This document shows, in pieces, positions 34,601 through 34,694 of a DNA stretch of 34,694 nt. The notes beneath the pieces were generated by a model. It ran no database searches, was not told the DNA's origin, and was given only the letters and a program-made list of their open reading frames with translations. The DNA is taken from NCBI RefSeq assembly GCF_900099895.1, contig NZ_FNDY01000041.1, positions 1 through 34,694 of the forward strand, in the 5' to 3' direction. The position numbers and the translations under genes are program-made. This stretch comes from Paenibacillus naphthalenovorans (GTDB lineage: Bacteria > Bacillota > Bacilli > Paenibacillales > NBRC-103111). Position 1 is the stretch's first letter; every line of letters begins with the position of its first letter.

Positions 34601-34694
34601 TGTCAATATGCTGTGAAAATGTCACCATAACTCATCTGTAAAAATGTCACTTTGTTAATTTGGGCAGCCGCCCGTTCAAGTGACTTGGACGACT
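34601..34694. mobile_element. End of an IS21-like insertion sequence (partial, runs off window)
   Basis: The thrS reading frame breaks at TGTCAATATG. Within the next 50 bp are two near-identical 14-mers, TGTGAAAATGTCAC (34612-34625) and TGTAAAAATGTCAC (34637-34650), 25 bp apart. A TG terminus with multiple short terminal repeats of this kind is characteristic of IS21-family ends. No transposase coding is inside the window, so family and orientation are inferred. Confidence 0.6.

Noticed and set aside
1..34694. CRISPR arrays, tRNA or rRNA genes
   Set aside because: No regularly spaced repeats and no tRNA- or rRNA-like sequence noticed on either strand.

Overview
The window looks like chromosomal DNA from a spore-former-type Firmicute, probably Bacillales (Paenibacillaceae/Alicyclobacillaceae-like). 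The reasons are strong AGGAGG-type ribosome binding sites, GTG starts, an ECF sigma/anti-sigma pair with a Sigma-M/YhdL-like layout, a thrS-type T-box leader, a CcpA cre-like site and a PucR/CdaR-type regulator. It is an accessory, catabolic region with many scars.

Region 1 (about 1-6750) is a decaying acid-catabolism locus. It holds an FAD oxidoreductase, an IlvD/Edd-family dehydratase and an aconitase-X-family large subunit whose 3' end has been fused by deletion to the tail of an SsuC/TauC-type ABC permease. These are followed by terminators, a GntR/FCD regulator with three ATTGTATACAAT-like operator sites, and a shredded mandelate racemase/enolase-superfamily pseudogene.

Region 2 (6749-10745) is a co-directional oxidative group: isochorismatase-like hydrolase, DJ-1/PfpI protein, GMC flavoprotein of the gluconate 2-dehydrogenase type, and its subunit 3.

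Region 3 (10856-15313, minus strand) is visibly AT-richer. It encodes an ECF sigma factor, its membrane anti-sigma factor and a three-gene ABC exporter-like module.

Region 4 (15721-33943, plus strand) is the most interesting part. It contains two tandem clusters related to acetophenone carboxylase (Apc) and acetone carboxylase, which are ATP-dependent and biotin-independent ketone carboxylases. Cluster 1 (15721-21718) has ApcA-, ApcB-, ApcC- and ApcD-like genes, but its ApcA-like protein has lost the ATPase motifs, its ApcC-like gene carries an in-frame TGA, and no ApcE-like gene is present. A PucR-type regulator follows. Cluster 2 (23706-31230) is intact, has the gene order A-B-C-D plus a fifth 302-aa UroD-like protein in the ApcE position, and carries a cre-like site just upstream. 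It continues with a PaaK-like CoA ligase and a thiolase. The inferred route is ketone + HCO3- to a 3-oxoacid, then 3-oxoacyl-CoA, then acyl-CoA + acetyl-CoA (acetophenone to benzoyl-CoA in the known pathway; the substrate here is not determined by sequence).

Region 5 (34078-34694) is a consensus promoter and a T-box leader driving a broken thrS copy. That copy is frameshifted in its TGS domain and cut by the end of an IS21-like element at 34601, which runs off the window.
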